Shown here piece after piece: positions 1-6,839 of a stretch of DNA of 10,688 bases. The notes under the pieces are model-generated. The model was not told the origin of the DNA, did not search any database, and was given only the letters and a program-made list of their open reading frames with translations. Origin of the DNA: Alphaproteobacteria bacterium (GTDB lineage Bacteria; Pseudomonadota; Alphaproteobacteria; BOG-932; Roseiterribacteraceae); the NCBI GenBank assembly GCA_903970575.1, contig CAJCJC010000470.1:1-10688 (forward strand), written 5' to 3'. How positions within the stretch are numbered: the stretch's first letter is position 1; every line of letters begins with the position of its first letter. The translations under genes were made by a program, and so were the position numbers.

Positions 1-1
1 G

Positions 2-151
2 GCCGAACTCGAAAAGAAGGGCATCCCGTCGTCGGAGATCGAGATCGTCGCCAAGGGCAAGAAGGACCTGCTGGTCCCGACCGCCGATGGCGTGCGCGAG
101 CCGCAAAACCGCCGCGTGCAGATCGTCTACGAAGGCGGAGCGACGTCTTAA
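2..151 (+). CDS. OmpA-family C-terminal fragment (5' end outside window)
   Basis: This is the last 49 codons of a gene that begins before the window, read in frame from base 2 to a TAA at 149-151. The visible peptide runs from AELEKKGIPSSEIEI through GVREPQNRRVQIVY to EGGATS. The N-R-R-V core near the end is the characteristic tail of the OmpA/MotB peptidoglycan-binding domain, where Arg and nearby residues bind the diaminopimelate of peptidoglycan (family knowledge). The protein is therefore probably an outer-membrane or periplasmic protein anchored to the cell wall. Whether it carries a beta-barrel or a lipoprotein signal cannot be seen. A strong terminator follows 22 bases after the stop, so this gene ends its own transcript. 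Confidence 0.8.
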   Translation, partial: AELEKKGIPSSEIEIVAKGKKDLLVPTADGVREPQNRRVQIVYEGGATS

Positions 152-173
152 GGGTTGCATGTTCCCTAAGAAT

Positions 174-206
174 AATGGCGTTCCCGGTGGGGAACGCCAT
201 TTTTTT
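174..206 (+). terminator. Rho-independent terminator of the OmpA-like gene
   Basis: A perfect 12-bp stem (174-185 with 190-201; core ATGGCGTTCCC / GGGAACGCCAT) closes a 4-base GGTG loop and runs into six T residues (201-206). It has everything expected of an intrinsic terminator. It ends only 21 bases before the ATG chosen for the next gene, which leaves little room for a separate promoter there. Confidence 0.92.
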
Positions 207-227
207 GTTCCGACACCTGAGCATCCG

Positions 228-1931
228 ATGAGTACGCCCCCTTTGATTCGTCAGAGATATCTTGCAATCGACGGCAGGCGGGTCCGTTATCTGCGGGCCG
301 GATCGGGTTCGCCGGTGGTTTTGATCTATGCGAATTCCGCCACCCTCACGGCCCATATCAACCGGCTGTCGACGAAGCACACGGTTTTCGCTTTCGATAA
401 TCCCGGGTATTGCGGCTCCGATCCGCTCGATCTCGCCGAGATCACTGTGGCGGATTTAGCCGATGCGCTGGCCGCCGCGATGCATTTCATGGGGTTTCCC
501 AAGGTCCCCGTCTTTGGAACCCATACCGGCGCGGCCATAGCGATCGAACTCGCCGTGCGTCATCCCGATCTGGTCGCGGGCCTAATGCTGGACGGCATTC
601 CCCTCTTTACGCGCGAGGAGTTCGAGGCGCATGAGCGGGACGGGTATTTCTTCCGGTTGGAGCCGCAGCTCCTGGGCGGCCATTTCACCAATAGCTGGAC
701 GCGCGCGCGGGACTGGCTCGCTTTCGATCCCTGGTGCAGCCGCACGCCCGAACATGCTCGACTCTCGGGCCCGGAGGCGTCCGCCGAATCGCTCCATTTC
801 GGGATGTTGATGTATTTTCGTTATGCGCGGCATTACGAGAAACCTTATAAGGCGGCCTTTAAATTTGGGGAGATCGGCGCCTCCAGGATCGCCTCGATCG
901 AGTGTCCTTGCGTATTCGCCGCCAGCGTCACGGACGGTCTCTCCGCTCATTTCCCCCGTTTTCCGCCTCTTAAGGCCAATCAAAGCATAGCTCTGGTTGG
1001 CGCTGACCCGGACGACATGTTCGCCCTGATCGAACGCACCCTCGAAGATTATGACGCTAAGGCCACGCCCCCCTCCGATCCGGCGCCATCGGGCGGCGAC
1101 CATGGGATTGAGAAGCAATTCGTGGATATGGAGGACGGCCAGATTTTCGTCCGGAGCCGCGGCAAGGCGAATCGTCCGGCTATTTTACTATTGCACGACG
1201 CGCCCGGCTCGGCTCTTGCGCTTGAACCTCTGATAGAGGCGCTGGGCAAGGACCATCGGGTTTACGCGCCCGACCTGCCGGGATGCGCCGAGTCCGATCC
1301 TCTGCCCGGCCACCAACCCACAATGGCCGATTATGTCGAGGCTATGCGGCTGGTCTGCGCGGCGCTCCGGATCGACAGGGTGACAGTCTACGGCATCGGA
1401 TTCGGTTCGTCGATCGCGATCGAGCTCGCCCGAACCGCGCCGGACCTTGTCGCTGGTCTCGTTCTGCGCGGCGTTCTGTTGCCCAACTCGGAAGAGCTTT
1501 GCGACATGCGGGCCCACTACGCGCCGCATATCGCGATCGATGCTTACGGCGGCCACTGGTACCGCACTTGGCTGATGCTGCGCGACTCGCTGATCTACTG
1601 GCCGTGGTACAAGCGCGGTCCGCAGGCCATGCGGGCCATTCGCGCCGATTTCAGCGCCGACAGGCTCCATGACTGGACGGTGCAGGTCATGCTGCGACAT
1701 CGTTCCTATCATCACGTCATTGACGCCGCGCTGGCCCATGACGCTGGCGCCGCGTTAAACCGCGTGGCGGCGCCAATCCTCCTCTGCGACGACGCGGAGC
1801 AACCATTCAGGGCATACAAACACGCCCTTGCGGCGTGCGCGCCCCATGCCGACATCTTCCTTTCCTCCGAGCCGACGCGGGAGGCCGAGTGCATTCGTCG
1901 CTTCATTGCAGGGAAATGCCGAGTCGCATAG
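228..1931 (+). CDS. Tandem double alpha/beta-hydrolase-fold protein lacking the canonical nucleophile
   Basis: This 567-residue protein consists of two alpha/beta-hydrolase-fold copies, about residues 10-275 and 295-565, joined by a Pro/Ser/Gly-rich linker (about 279-293). The copies align with an offset of about 292: NPGYCGSD 58-65 with LPGCAESD 350-357, IAIELA in both, DLVAGL in both, and GGHFTNSW 150-157 with GGHWYRTW 441-448. In the nucleophile elbow (GxSxG in active enzymes) copy 1 reads GTHTG (97-101, His99) and copy 2 reads GIGFG (389-393, Gly391). No obvious catalytic His stands near the end of either copy. Some annotated hydrolases carry GxHTG elbows (from memory), so copy 1 may belong to an atypical family rather than be a decayed enzyme. 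No signal peptide is evident, so it is probably cytoplasmic. The frame stays open back to base 87, but ATG 228 is chosen because the extension overlaps the OmpA-like gene and the terminator and looks unlike protein. The ribosome site is weak. The Dabb gene follows with no gap. Substrate unknown. Confidence 0.85.
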   Translation: MSTPPLIRQRYLAIDGRRVRYLRAGSGSPVVLIYANSATLTAHINRLSTKHTVFAFDNPGYCGSDPLDLAEITVADLADALAAAMHFMGFPKVPVFGTHTGAAIAIELAVRHPDLVAGLMLDGIPLFTREEFEAHERDGYFFRLEPQLLGGHFTNSWTRARDWLAFDPWCSRTPEHARLSGPEASAESLHFGMLMYFRYARHYEKPYKAAFKFGEIGASRIASIECPCVFAASVTDGLSAHFPRFPPLKANQSIALVGADPDDMFALIERTLEDYDAKATPPSDPAPSGGDHGIEKQFVDMEDGQIFVRSRGKANRPAILLLHDAPGSALALEPLIEALGKDHRVYAPDLPGCAESDPLPGHQPTMADYVEAMRLVCAALRIDRVTVYGIGFGSSIAIELARTAPDLVAGLVLRGVLLPNSEELCDMRAHYAPHIAIDAYGGHWYRTWLMLRDSLIYWPWYKRGPQAMRAIRADFSADRLHDWTVQVMLRHRSYHHVIDAALAHDAGAALNRVAAPILLCDDAEQPFRAYKHALAACAPHADIFLSSEPTREAECIRRFIAGKCRVA

Positions 1932-2567
1932 ATGCCGGTGACCTATCTCCACCTCGTTCTCTTCAATTTCAAGGACGAGATTTCTTCTCCGGAGCGTGAT
2001 CGGGTTATCGCGAGCATTAGGAGCCAAGGTTCATTTCCAGGCGTCGAGAGTATCCTTGTCGCGCGGAACCTACTCCCCGGTTCGGCGCCGGCGCCTTTTG
2101 AGTGGATCGTGATGCTGGATTTCGCCGACGAGGTGCGCAGCCTTGCATTTCGGAACTCGGATTTTCATCGACAACAGGTCGAGCGCGACTTTACGCCCAA
2201 TCATCGCGGCTTCATTACGCTGAATTTGCACCAGCCTTTCGATCGGAAGATCTCCGAGAATTTTGGCAATGCATTCCGACGCATTATCCTGTTCAATTTT
2301 CTGCCGCGTTTCAGTGAAACGGACCGCTCGTCGATTCTCGCGGCGATCGAGGCCCATGCGACGTCGGTGGGAGTCAATCGACTCGTGATCGGCCGGAACG
2401 TCATGCCCCGCAGCGCGACCGCGCCGCTCGAATGGCTGATCATGATGGAAAGCGTAACCCGCGAGGATTACGAGGCTATGATGAAAACCGCGAAAGCCGA
2501 GGCCGCCATGAACGAAATTTTCGCGCCCGCCTTTGCTGAAAAAATCGTCTTCGACCTTCTGGTCTGA
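1932..2567 (+). CDS. Double Dabb (stress-responsive A/B-barrel) domain protein
   Basis: This 211-residue protein has two Dabb-like halves with an offset of 110 residues: LHLVLFNF 6-13 with RRIILFNF 116-123, and ARNLLPGSAPAPFEW 44-58 with GRNVMPRSATAPLEW 154-168. Dabb proteins are usually single domains of about 100 residues that dimerise into an alpha/beta barrel. Members include stress proteins and polyketide-cyclase-like enzymes (family knowledge). A fused pair could form the barrel within one chain. His7, at the position that is often His in Dabb strand 1, is Arg117 in copy 2, so the two halves are not equivalent. ATG 1932 directly follows the TAG (1929-1931) of the hydrolase-like gene, and no good Shine-Dalgarno lies at normal spacing (an AGGGA sits 17 bases upstream). 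Translation is therefore probably coupled to the upstream gene, which suggests a shared pathway. Substrate and activity are unknown. Confidence 0.82.
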   Translation: MPVTYLHLVLFNFKDEISSPERDRVIASIRSQGSFPGVESILVARNLLPGSAPAPFEWIVMLDFADEVRSLAFRNSDFHRQQVERDFTPNHRGFITLNLHQPFDRKISENFGNAFRRIILFNFLPRFSETDRSSILAAIEAHATSVGVNRLVIGRNVMPRSATAPLEWLIMMESVTREDYEAMMKTAKAEAAMNEIFAPAFAEKIVFDLLV

Positions 2568-2570
2568 TGC

Positions 2571-2593
2571 GCGCGTCCCCCCATGGAACGCGC
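2571..2593. terminator. Weak inverted repeat between convergent genes
   Basis: GCGCGT (2571-2576) and ACGCGC (2588-2593) could pair around an 11-base loop in the 35-base gap between the convergent Dabb and HpsN-like genes. There is no T-tract on either strand, so it is at best a poor bidirectional terminator. Confidence 0.2.
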
Positions 2594-2602
2594 TCCCCTC
2601 CG

Positions 2603-3889
2603 TTAGGCGACCTTCGCATAACGGCGGACGCGCAGATCGGCCTGCGCCTTGTGCCCGGCGAAACCTTCGATGGCGCAGAGCCGCGAACAATATTCGCCGA
2701 TCATGGCTGAGGCCGCGTCGCTGTCGATCCGTTGATAGGTGCAGGTCTTGATGAACTTTCCGACCCAAAGGCCGCCCGTGTAACGTCCGGCCTTTTTCGT
2801 GGGCAAGGTGTGGTTGGTCCCGATCACCTTGTCGCCATACGAAACATTGGTCCGGGGGCCTAGGAACAGCGCGCCGTAATTCGTCATGTTGTCCAGGAAA
2901 TATCGCGGGTCCCGCGTCATGACCTGCACGTGTTCCGAGGCGATGGAATCAGCTTGGGCCACCATCTCCTCTTCGGTGTCGCACAGGATAACCTGCCCGT
3001 AATCGCGCCACGCGGCGCTTGCGACCGCTGCGGTCGGCAGGGTCTCCAACTGTCGTGCGATCTCCGCCTCGATGCCCATCGCGAGGTCTTCGGACGTCGT
3101 CAACAGGATCGCGGGGGAATTCGGGCCGTGCTCGGCCTGCCCCAGCAAGTCTGTCGCGGCCATTTCGGCGTCACAGGTCTCGTCGGCGATGATCAACGTT
3201 TCGGTCGGACCGGCCAGCAGATCGATCCCTACCTCGCCGAACAACTGTCGCTTGGCCTCCGCGACATAGGCATTGCCGGGGCCGACGATCATATCCACCG
3301 GCGCGATCGTCGCGGTGCCGAGCGCCATGGCGGCGATCGCCTGAACGCCGCCCAGGGTATAAATCTCGTCCGCGCCGGCCAGATGCATCGCCGCCACGAT
3401 CGCGGAATGCGGCTTGCCTTCATAGGCGGGGGCCGACGCGATCACCCGTTTCACGCCCGCCACCTTGGCCGTGACCACGCTCATATGGGCCGACGCCACC
3501 AGGGGGTATTTTCCGCCCGGCACATAGCAGCCGACGCTGTTCATCGGAATGTTCTTGTGGCCGAGCACGACGCCCGGGAGGGTTTCGACCTCCACATCGA
3601 CCATCGAGGCCCGCTGAATCTGTGCGAAATTCCTGATCTGCGCCTGGGCGAAGCGGATATCGTCCAGCGTACCCTCGGGAAGGCTCGCGAGATGCTGTTC
3701 GATCTCTTGCTCGCTGAGCCGGAACGACGGCGGAGACCAGCGGTCGAATTTCGCCGAATATTCGCGCACCGCATCATCGCCGCGCGCCCGGATATCGTCG
3801 AGAATGCCGGTGACGATATCGCGAACCCGCCTGTCATCCGTCGCCGCCGCGTCCGCGCTGATTCCCGTTTTGATGATGCGAACAGGCAC
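2603..3889 (-). CDS. Histidinol-dehydrogenase-superfamily enzyme, sulfopropanediol 3-dehydrogenase (HpsN)-like
   Basis: This 428-residue protein has the length of HisD. It is predicted to carry out a zinc-dependent, two-step NAD oxidation of a primary alcohol to a carboxylate in the cytoplasm. HisD landmarks are present: [13 protein letters not shown] (124-136), VGPGN (202-206), GPTET (228-232), QAEHG with zinc-ligand positions Gln251 and His254, SEHVQ with catalytic Glu319-His320, [13 protein letters not shown] with Asp353, and His413 in EGFAGH. The [12 protein letters not shown] and [12 protein letters not shown] stretches and the [15 protein letters not shown] end resemble, from memory, the HpsN branch, which oxidises (R)-2,3-dihydroxypropane-1-sulfonate to sulfolactate, rather than biosynthetic HisD. 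No his genes lie nearby. The frame is open to 3982, but GTG 3887-3889 is chosen because AGGAG (3897-3901) sits 7 bases upstream and the extra N-terminus has no enzyme-like sequence. The gene is divergent from the CRYL1-like gene across a shared promoter region. The superfamily is certain; the substrate is not. Confidence 0.9.
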   Translation of the reverse strand: MPVRIIKTGISADAAATDDRRVRDIVTGILDDIRARGDDAVREYSAKFDRWSPPSFRLSEQEIEQHLASLPEGTLDDIRFAQAQIRNFAQIQRASMVDVEVETLPGVVLGHKNIPMNSVGCYVPGGKYPLVASAHMSVVTAKVAGVKRVIASAPAYEGKPHSAIVAAMHLAGADEIYTLGGVQAIAAMALGTATIAPVDMIVGPGNAYVAEAKRQLFGEVGIDLLAGPTETLIIADETCDAEMAATDLLGQAEHGPNSPAILLTTSEDLAMGIEAEIARQLETLPTAAVASAAWRDYGQVILCDTEEEMVAQADSIASEHVQVMTRDPRYFLDNMTNYGALFLGPRTNVSYGDKVIGTNHTLPTKKAGRYTGGLWVGKFIKTCTYQRIDSDAASAMIGEYCSRLCAIEGFAGHKAQADLRVRRYAKVA

Positions 3890-3896
3890 GTCGAAA

Positions 3897-3904
3897 CTCC
3901 TCCC
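3897..3904 (-). promoter_or_regulatory. Strong Shine-Dalgarno fixing the GTG start of the HpsN-like gene
   Basis: The minus strand reads GGGAGGAG, then seven bases, then GTG (3887-3889). It is the best ribosome site near this start and argues against the longer ATG frame beginning at 3982, which would run back through the promoter and palindrome. Confidence 0.75.
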
Positions 3905-3934
3905 GAGACCAGGGCAAAAATTGCGCATTAGGAT

Positions 3935-3946
3935 GTATACGTATAC
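3935..3946. promoter_or_regulatory. Perfect 12-bp palindrome, candidate operator
   Basis: GTATACGTATAC is a perfect dyad with a central CG in the 132-bp region between the divergent HpsN-like and CRYL1-like genes. It covers the predicted -10 of the minus-strand promoter. LacI-family operators often have a central CpG (family knowledge), and a LacI-type regulator is encoded at the end of the plus-strand arm, so it is the natural candidate ligand. GntR-type regulators also bind GTATAC-like sites. I saw no second copy elsewhere in the window. Confidence 0.5.
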
Positions 3947-3968
3947 GAGGATCGATTGGCGGTCACAA
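3940..3968 (-). promoter_or_regulatory. Predicted sigma70-type promoter of the HpsN-like gene
   Basis: On the minus strand TTGTGA (-35, complement of 3963-3968) is followed after exactly 17 bases by TATACG (-10, complement of 3940-3945). Each box matches four of six consensus bases. It lies about 50 bases upstream of the GTG start, with the -10 inside the palindrome. Prediction by eye only. Confidence 0.4.
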
Positions 3969-4021
3969 GTCGCGTATGCCAAAGTCCACGGAGTGTGATG
4001 GCTGGGGAGGCAATGCGGATC

Positions 4022-4963
4022 ATGCAGGCGTCATGTATTGGGGTTGGGAATGTCGGCCGGTCCTGGGCGATTGTGTTCGCGCGCGCCGGCTGGAATGTCG
4101 TCCTCTGGGATCGAGACCCCGCGTCCGTCGAGCGCGCGTTATCGATGATCGGCATCGCGGCCGCCGATCTTAAAGCCGCCGGTCTGCTGCCGGACCCCGA
4201 TTCCATGCTTGCTCGCATCAGCGCCTCCGCAACATTGGCGGAGGCCGTCGCGGACGCGGATTTTGTTCAGGAAAGCGCCTCCGAGGTCGTCGCCATCAAG
4301 CAAGAGCTGTTCGTCCAGATGGATGCGCACGCGGCCGCCGGCGCGATCATCGCGAGTTCAACATCCGCCATTCCCGGCTCGGCCTTTCTGGAATCCGTGC
4401 CCGGGCGGGCCCGCTGTTTGATCGCCCACCCGGTCAACCCCCCTCATATCATCCCGCTGGTCGAGATTTGCGCCGCCCCTTGGACGGAGCCCGGCATCGT
4501 GGACAGGACCTATAAAATCATGGAGGAGGTGGGTCAGTCTCCGGTGGTCCTGAACCGCGAGATCGACGGGTTCCTGCTGAACCGCCTACAATTCGCGCTG
4601 CTGGGCGAGGCGTTGCATCTGGTCGGCGAGGGCGTTTGTTCGCCGGGGGATATCGATCGGGTGCTGACACAGGGGCTGGCGCTTCGCTGGGCGTTCATCG
4701 GCCCGTTCGCGGTCGGCCATTTGAACGCCACGCAAGGGCTCAAGGGCTATTTCGATGTTCTGCGTGAGGCGATCGGCCGGGTGCAGGCCAGTCTCAGAAC
4801 CGATTATCCGCCTGACGCGCGCACGGTCGGTCTGGCGCATGACGCTCTGGCGCGACGCATTCCGGTCGAGGAGATTCCCGAGCGGCAAATCTGGCGCGAC
4901 CGACGGCTGATGGCGTTGCGCCAGCATCTGGCCGAGGCCGAACGCGCGTTTCCCTCAAGCTGA
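4022..4963 (+). CDS. 3-hydroxyacyl-CoA-dehydrogenase-family enzyme, lambda-crystallin / L-gulonate 3-dehydrogenase type
   Basis: This 313-residue protein has the two-domain fold of the HAD/CRYL1 family. A Rossmann domain opens with GVGNVG (7-12), and Asp30 at the end of the second strand indicates NAD(H) preference. The catalytic dyad is His136 in [14 protein letters not shown] with Glu148 twelve residues on. SSTS (112-115) and NRLQ (Asn187) are also conserved. The C-terminal part ([11 protein letters not shown], then [16 protein letters not shown]) resembles lambda-crystallin/L-gulonate 3-dehydrogenase more than the fatty-acid oxidation enzyme (recalled alignment). It probably oxidises the beta-hydroxyl of a free hydroxy acid to a 3-keto acid. 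ATG 4022 is chosen because GGGGAGG (4004-4010) lies 11 bases upstream and MQASCIGVG fits the usual family start. ATG 3998 (GGAG four bases upstream) and ATG 4013 are alternatives. The SDR follows 14 bases after the stop, forming an operon. The acyl substrate is unknown. Confidence 0.88.
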   Translation: MQASCIGVGNVGRSWAIVFARAGWNVVLWDRDPASVERALSMIGIAAADLKAAGLLPDPDSMLARISASATLAEAVADADFVQESASEVVAIKQELFVQMDAHAAAGAIIASSTSAIPGSAFLESVPGRARCLIAHPVNPPHIIPLVEICAAPWTEPGIVDRTYKIMEEVGQSPVVLNREIDGFLLNRLQFALLGEALHLVGEGVCSPGDIDRVLTQGLALRWAFIGPFAVGHLNATQGLKGYFDVLREAIGRVQASLRTDYPPDARTVGLAHDALARRIPVEEIPERQIWRDRRLMALRQHLAEAERAFPSS

Positions 4964-4977
4964 CCGAGGCGTCGCCC

Positions 4978-5709
4978 ATGCCGCTCGATCTAACCGGCCG
5001 GACCATCCTGATAACCGGCGCGGGCCGCGGCCTTGGCCGCGCTTGCGCGCTCGCGGCCGCGGATGCCGGCGCCAGGATCATCGCGGTCTCGCGCACGGAA
5101 TCCGATCTTCAGTCTCTCTCCGAAGCCCGACCTGGACATATCGAGCCGTGGGCGATGGATGCCACCAGCGCCGAATTCTTTGCCCACGTAGAGGCTTTGG
5201 ATCGTTTGGACGGCCTCGTGAACAATGCCGGTTTCAACCGGCCGCAACCTTTTCTTGAGGTAGACGAGGAGACGCTGGACGGCATGCTGGCGCTGAATGT
5301 CAGGGCGGCGTTTCGCGCGGCACAATCGGCGGCCCGCGTGATGACCCGCCAGCGCTCGGGCGCGATCGTCAATATGAGTTCGCAGATGGGACATGTCGGC
5401 TCACCCCGCCGCACGGTCTATTGCCTGACCAAGCACGCCATCGAAGGCCTGACTAAGGCGATGGCGGTGGAACTCGCGCCGATCGGCATCCGGGTGAACA
5501 GCGTGGCGCCTACTTTCATCGAAACGCCGTTGACCGCGCCGATGCTGGCCGACGAGGCGTTCCGCCGCTTTGTCTTCGATCGCATCCCGATGGGTAGGCT
5601 CGGCAAGCCCGAGGAAGTGGCCGGGGCCGTGGTGTTTCTATTGTCTGATCAGGCCAGTCTGATAACCGGCGCAAGTCTTCTGACCGATGGCGGCTGGACG
5701 GCGCAATGA
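4978..5709 (+). CDS. Classical short-chain dehydrogenase/reductase
   Basis: This 243-residue classical SDR carries the cofactor motif TGAGRGLG (13-20), NNAG (82-85), Asn107, and the catalytic Ser135, Tyr148 and Lys152 in the exact YxxxK spacing. VNSVAPTFIETP and the DGGWTAQ end are typical of cytoplasmic NAD(P)-dependent enzymes that interconvert secondary alcohols and ketones on sugars, polyols or hydroxy acids. Arg39 after strand 2 (VSRTE) would be compatible with NADP. GAGG (4966-4969) sits eight bases before the ATG. The gene is 14 bases downstream of the CRYL1-like gene and surely shares its transcript. Its stop is 12 bases from the stop of the convergent lacI-type gene. In known dihydroxypropanesulfonate loci two SDRs (HpsO, HpsP) accompany HpsN, so this could play that part, but sequence alone does not separate it from gluconate-5-dehydrogenase-like enzymes. 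Confidence 0.92.
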   Translation: MPLDLTGRTILITGAGRGLGRACALAAADAGARIIAVSRTESDLQSLSEARPGHIEPWAMDATSAEFFAHVEALDRLDGLVNNAGFNRPQPFLEVDEETLDGMLALNVRAAFRAAQSAARVMTRQRSGAIVNMSSQMGHVGSPRRTVYCLTKHAIEGLTKAMAVELAPIGIRVNSVAPTFIETPLTAPMLADEAFRRFVFDRIPMGRLGKPEEVAGAVVFLLSDQASLITGASLLTDGGWTAQ

Positions 5710-5721
5710 ATCCGCCGGTGG

Positions 5722-6732
5722 CTATCCCGCCTTTACCGTCGCGCGCTCGATAAGGCGTCCCTTCAGGATGCGCGAGACAGGTTCGTTGGCCAGGCCTTCC
5801 TTCAGCATCGTCATCGCCGCGTCCACCATCTGACGCATCGGTTGCCGGATTGTGGTCAGCCGATAGGGCGGCCGCGACGCCTCGACGATGTCGTCGAAAC
5901 CGATGATCTTGAGGTCGCCCGGAATAGCGCGACCGAGTTCGCGCGCGGCGTCGATTACGCCCAGAGCCATGATGTCGTTGACGCAAAACAAGGCGTCCGG
6001 GGCGTCTTTCCGACCCAAAAGGTCGACCGCGGCGCGATATCCGCCTTCGTAGGTGTAATGTCCCCAGCATTCCGGAACCTCATGCACGCCACGCTCCGCC
6101 AGACGCCCCGCGAATCCCCGGACGCGATCCAGATTGGTGGTGGCGACGCTGTCGCCGGAGATGACGGCGAAACGCGTGGCCCCGGCGTCGAACAGGGTAT
6201 CGGCCGCCAACCTTCCGCCATCGAAATTGTCACAGCACACGCTGTTGCCGGAAAATCCCGGGACGTACCGGTTGAACATGACGACCGGAATTTCCCGCTC
6301 CAGGCACAAGGACGTTACCTGCATGGAGGTGGTCGCGGCAGTCAGGATCAGCCCATCGACTTGATATTCCAGCATGCGGCGCACCGCATCGTCGACCTCG
6401 TTCGGGCTCGCGCCGTTGAAGACGAGAACCTGTTTGCCGACGGCCTGCAACCTAAGGCTGAATTCGTCCAGCGCGACCGTATAAAAAGGATTGTTCAGAT
6501 CGCCCAGCAGCATGGCGACGATGTTCGACTGCCGGGTGATCAGGCTGCGCGCGAATGAATTGGGCACGTAATTCAACTGCCGCGCCGCATCCAGAATCTT
6601 GGCCCGCGTCAGGTCGGTGATCGAGCTGTCATGTGAAAACGCTCGGCTGACCGTCGCCTGGGACACGCCGACGAATCTGGCTATATCGGACGAGGTAACG
6701 CGTTGATTTCGGGAGGTGGAAGTCTTGGCCAT
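5722..6732 (-). CDS. LacI-family transcriptional regulator
   Basis: This 336-residue protein has standard LacI/GalR architecture. The N-terminal helix-turn-helix is at about residues 11-32 (SSDIARFVGVSQATVSRAF) and the hinge helix YVPNSFARSL at 55-64 has Leu64 at the minor-groove intercalating position. A periplasmic-binding-protein-like sensor follows from about residue 70 (NIVAMLLGDLNNPFY; VNDIMALGVIDAARELG 251-267; IIGFDDI 276-282). It should bind a palindromic operator as a dimer or tetramer and respond to a small effector, often a sugar or polyol. It lies tail to tail with the SDR, so it most likely controls the flanking dehydrogenase genes, and the palindrome at 3935-3946 is the best operator candidate. 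The start codon has only a short AGGA close upstream. No transporter gene is nearby to hint at the effector. Confidence 0.93.
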   Translation of the reverse strand: MAKTSTSRNQRVTSSDIARFVGVSQATVSRAFSHDSSITDLTRAKILDAARQLNYVPNSFARSLITRQSNIVAMLLGDLNNPFYTVALDEFSLRLQAVGKQVLVFNGASPNEVDDAVRRMLEYQVDGLILTAATTSMQVTSLCLEREIPVVMFNRYVPGFSGNSVCCDNFDGGRLAADTLFDAGATRFAVISGDSVATTNLDRVRGFAGRLAERGVHEVPECWGHYTYEGGYRAAVDLLGRKDAPDALFCVNDIMALGVIDAARELGRAIPGDLKIIGFDDIVEASRPPYRLTTIRQPMRQMVDAAMTMLKEGLANEPVSRILKGRLIERATVKAG

Positions 6733-6750
6733 CGGTCCTGGATTCTAGAA

Positions 6751-6787
6751 CACAATAAATATGTTTAGTGATTGGCGGCTTTGTTAA
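6751..6787 (-). promoter_or_regulatory. Possible lacI promoter overlapping an imperfect dyad
   Basis: On the minus strand TTAACA (-35, complement of 6782-6787) and CATATT (-10, complement of 6758-6763) are 18 bases apart in an AT-rich patch just before the lacI start. The 20-bp stretch 6751-6770, with CAC at one end and GTG at the other, pairs at 7 of 10 positions, so it could be an autoregulatory site. It does not resemble the 3935 palindrome. Found by eye. Confidence 0.3.
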
Positions 6788-6839
6788 GCGCGTGAAATTA
6801 TCAATAGGAACGCACGGGCCTCGCGTTGACTCAAAATCG

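Noticed and set aside
87..227. N-terminal extension of the double-hydrolase gene back to base 87
   Set aside because: It would overlap the OmpA-like gene in another frame and translate the terminator hairpin. The extra residues have no relation to the fold.
2070..2768. Open frame of 232 codons on the minus strand across the Dabb gene and the end of the HpsN-like gene
   Set aside because: It overlaps two well-supported genes in a different frame and has low-complexity Arg/His composition.
2603..3889. Annotation as biosynthetic histidinol dehydrogenase HisD
   Set aside because: No histidine-biosynthesis genes are nearby. The setting is catabolic and the internal motifs look closer to the HpsN branch.
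2930..3931. Long open frame of 333 codons on the plus strand opposite the HpsN-like gene
   Set aside because: It is antisense to a clearly conserved enzyme with all catalytic positions. The translation is Arg/His/Gly-rich, as expected of a shadow frame in GC-rich DNA.
3890..3982. N-terminal extension of the HpsN-like gene to ATG 3982
   Set aside because: The extension reads through the palindrome and predicted promoter. GTG 3889 has an excellent ribosome site and gives the normal family length.
4022..4963. Annotation as fatty-acid beta-oxidation 3-hydroxybutyryl-CoA dehydrogenase
   Set aside because: The C-terminal half follows the lambda-crystallin/L-gulonate dehydrogenase pattern, and no thiolase or acyl-CoA genes are in the window.
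5842..6558. Open frame of 238 codons opposite the lacI-type gene
   Set aside because: Antisense shadow of a complete LacI-family protein; no domain-like sequence and no ribosome site.
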